64,000 bases of DNA from Stratiolaelaps scimitus (Eukaryota; Arthropoda; Arachnida; Mesostigmata; Laelapidae), in contig JABWDB010000004.1 in NCBI GenBank assembly GCA_019614645.1, forward strand, positions 24,242,001-24,306,000, read 5' to 3'. The position numbers and the translations under genes were made by a program. Of this stretch, positions 62,259 to 64,000 are shown one piece after another (position 1 is the stretch's first letter; each line of letters begins with the position of its first letter). The notes below the pieces were generated by a model. It worked only from the letters and a program-made list of their open reading frames with translations. It searched no databases and was not told the DNA's origin.

Positions 62259-63611
62259 GCAACACTGTACTTAACGCGTTAGCTACAGTGTTCATGTGGA
62301 CTTCCACGTTTCTCCCTATGCACTGCACCCGGCGTTCGACCACCAGCGTCATTAACGTCTACGATCTCTGATGAACCAATCGATTTCTTCGGTATTCGAG
62401 ACACATTTCGCAAGTTGGAATCACCAAAGACGAAGTGTAATCGTATCACTGTCATGTGATCTTGCCTTGACAGTCCCGCCCAGTTTCTTCGCTCTATATG
62501 CGAGCAGGCCATATTCACCACTGCTGCTTCAGTTTGGCGTAATGGACGGAAGCACAATATCAACACGTTCTGGTGACAGTCATCTCAATGTCACTGCCTC
62601 AAATACCTCAGTGTTCCCTGGATAAGCTAGTACCATTCGGTACGATTTGATAACGCAATGAACCCATAAATACTTACATAGACTTCGTTGCGTTGCATCT
62701 TTCAATCACGAGTTGTGGGATGACGAGGAACTTCCCTACGGTTCCATGGCGAGAGAGCCATCGGAAATTGGCCTTCAAGTGCGGGCATTTTTCCTGAGAG
62801 GCATCAGTCTTACAAAAAGAACTGCAGACGTAGATGAGTCTTGTTATTTTCAACACTTCGTCGAGACACAACGTTGTTATTTAAAACCCCCTACCTAGGT
62901 AGCACCACGCTATACACCGTGCAAAAACGGACAGCGAAGAGACCTAACAATTTAAGCTGTATATTATAGTCGTAGTCAATTACAATAATAATTTGAATAT
63001 CTAATCATCATGAGCAAAGTATATATGCCAGATAATGGGTACTGTAGTATCTATGCTAAAACGCAAGATATTCGGTGCAAGAAATATTATGCTTTCTTTA
63101 TTACAATACTTTAATAGGTACATGTGGTCTATCCTTAGCTGACGAAAGCCGTGTGGAGGAAAGTTATCTGTGACAATCTATTTCGGTCCAATGTTCTTTT
63201 TGTGTTGAGTCTGATGTCCGTTTCACACACTTGAGTTAGCCTAAGCCTAGAACATGGTACTATACACAAAGTTGTTACTTTTACAATGATCGCATTTTCG
63301 ATCGCTTGAATTAACGTATTGGCAGCTCGACAAGCGCGGAAGACATCCGATTGCCAGATTATACAACTTCATATCCTGAGGGGCGATGTGTGAGACCTTC
63401 ATTAATTGACTCTTGACCCCATGATCTAAGATATATATGCTGGAGAGAATTTCGTGTGTTGCTCAGTCCCGCCGCCCTCCACCCCCTTCTTCTCGCGAGT
63501 TGCGGCCTGGTGAGGACTCATTGTATTTAAGGTTAAGTTCTTTTACGGGGTCCGGGAGAGGGCTAGCGCATTTGGTGCGGTCTGCTAAACAATACCTCTC
63601 TCTCTCTCTCA
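62259..63611. other. Upstream region of the right-end gene
   Basis: AT-rich and without a recognisable gene. It ends with a CT tract and cag (63595-63611) that would serve as a splice acceptor for a 5' UTR exon of the gene at 63710. Confidence 0.4.
63595..63611 (+). promoter_or_regulatory. CT-repeat polypyrimidine tract and splice acceptor
   Basis: ctctctctctctctcag fits the 3' splice-site consensus and lies 99 bases before the ATG at 63710, suggesting a spliced 5' leader. It is also a simple microsatellite, so function is inferred. Confidence 0.4.
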
Positions 63612-63709
63612 GTAAGCCGGCATCATAAAAGCCTGAATCACAGCTATGAGCTACTTTTTACGGACCAAATCTTTCGCTGGTGATCGTTGAACCCCTCTAT
63701 GTTGAAAAC

Positions 63710-64000
63710 ATGGTGAACTTCATATCTGCTTTGCTGCGCCTTCAAAAGGCAACGTACCACAACGACATTGCAACCATAGTTGAGCTACTGGAAGCGTTCG
63801 ACATAGGGGAAGATTCAGAAAACGCAGAACGCCTACGCCGCTGTATTGCCCCTTGGATTTTGATCCATGGAAAATCATCGCTAAAGTTACTCGAACAGAA
63901 CGGTGTACGTGTCGGCCTACTGCGATCGACAATCTTCGATGAGTTACCTAAGTTCAGGCCGTCCGTTCGTATGCTTGAAGTGGTACGCTGGCTCTCAATA
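63710..64000 (+). CDS. N-terminal part of an unrecognised protein, cut by the window end
   Basis: Ninety-seven codons are open to the window edge from an ATG in good context (aaacATGG, A at -3 and G at +4). The sequence starts MVNFISALLRLQKATYHNDI and continues with helical, amphipathic segments (IVELLEAFDIGEDSENAERL; APWILIHGKSSLKLLEQNG; RPSVRMLEVVRWLSI). There is no signal peptide or transmembrane segment. The opposite strand is interrupted here and codon composition is protein-like, so I take it as real. The helix-rich pattern could suit a HEAT/ARM-type scaffold, but that is a guess from composition only. An in-frame stop upstream (about 63649) limits how far the frame could extend 5'. Confidence 0.7.
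   Translation, partial: MVNFISALLRLQKATYHNDIATIVELLEAFDIGEDSENAERLRRCIAPWILIHGKSSLKLLEQNGVRVGLLRSTIFDELPKFRPSVRMLEVVRWLSI

Overview
This is a eukaryotic, almost certainly arthropod, nuclear window. The genes carry GT-AG introns, there is a Pol III tRNA gene pair, Tc1/mariner relics are present, and the recognisable proteins are an animal haem peroxidase and a secreted papain-family protease. Gene density is low. A mite or tick would fit, but nothing here fixes the taxon. There are no operons, CRISPR arrays or phage features.

Layout. The left edge (1-3818, minus strand) holds most of a secreted animal haem peroxidase, cut by the window end, with a plausible signal-peptide exon 2 kb upstream. 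A decayed Tc3-like transposon (about 5.3-6.75 kb) follows. From 6.75 to 56.6 kb the DNA is mainly non-coding. AT-rich stretches with many (TA)n tracts and perfect hairpins alternate with roughly ten GC-rich islands (about 0.7-1.3 kb) that carry GA/CT tracts, trinucleotide repeats and G/C homopolymers. The islands look like promoter, first-exon or UTR material, but no known protein is readable in them. A mariner relic lies at 18.2-19.0 kb, next to a 222-bp near-perfect palindrome.

The right side is richer. A complete two-exon cathepsin L-like protease gene (56.66-57.85 kb, minus) is followed by a tRNA neighbourhood (59.8-62.3 kb). There, two sequence-identical tRNA-Val(AAC) genes sit head-to-head in the arms of an inverted duplication whose flanks have diverged strongly. 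Each arm also carries a tRNA-Gly remnant lacking its anticodon region, and a decayed tRNA-Arg-like copy lies beyond. The window ends inside the first coding exon of an unrecognised plus-strand gene (63.71 kb onward).

The peroxidase and the cathepsin are both predicted secreted proteins, but nothing shows that they act together. I found no convincing previously undescribed multi-gene system. The most distinctive items are the inverted tRNA duplication, the peroxidase lacking both haem-ester acidic residues, and the palindromic elements. Exons proposed in GC-rich sequence are low confidence and are labelled so.
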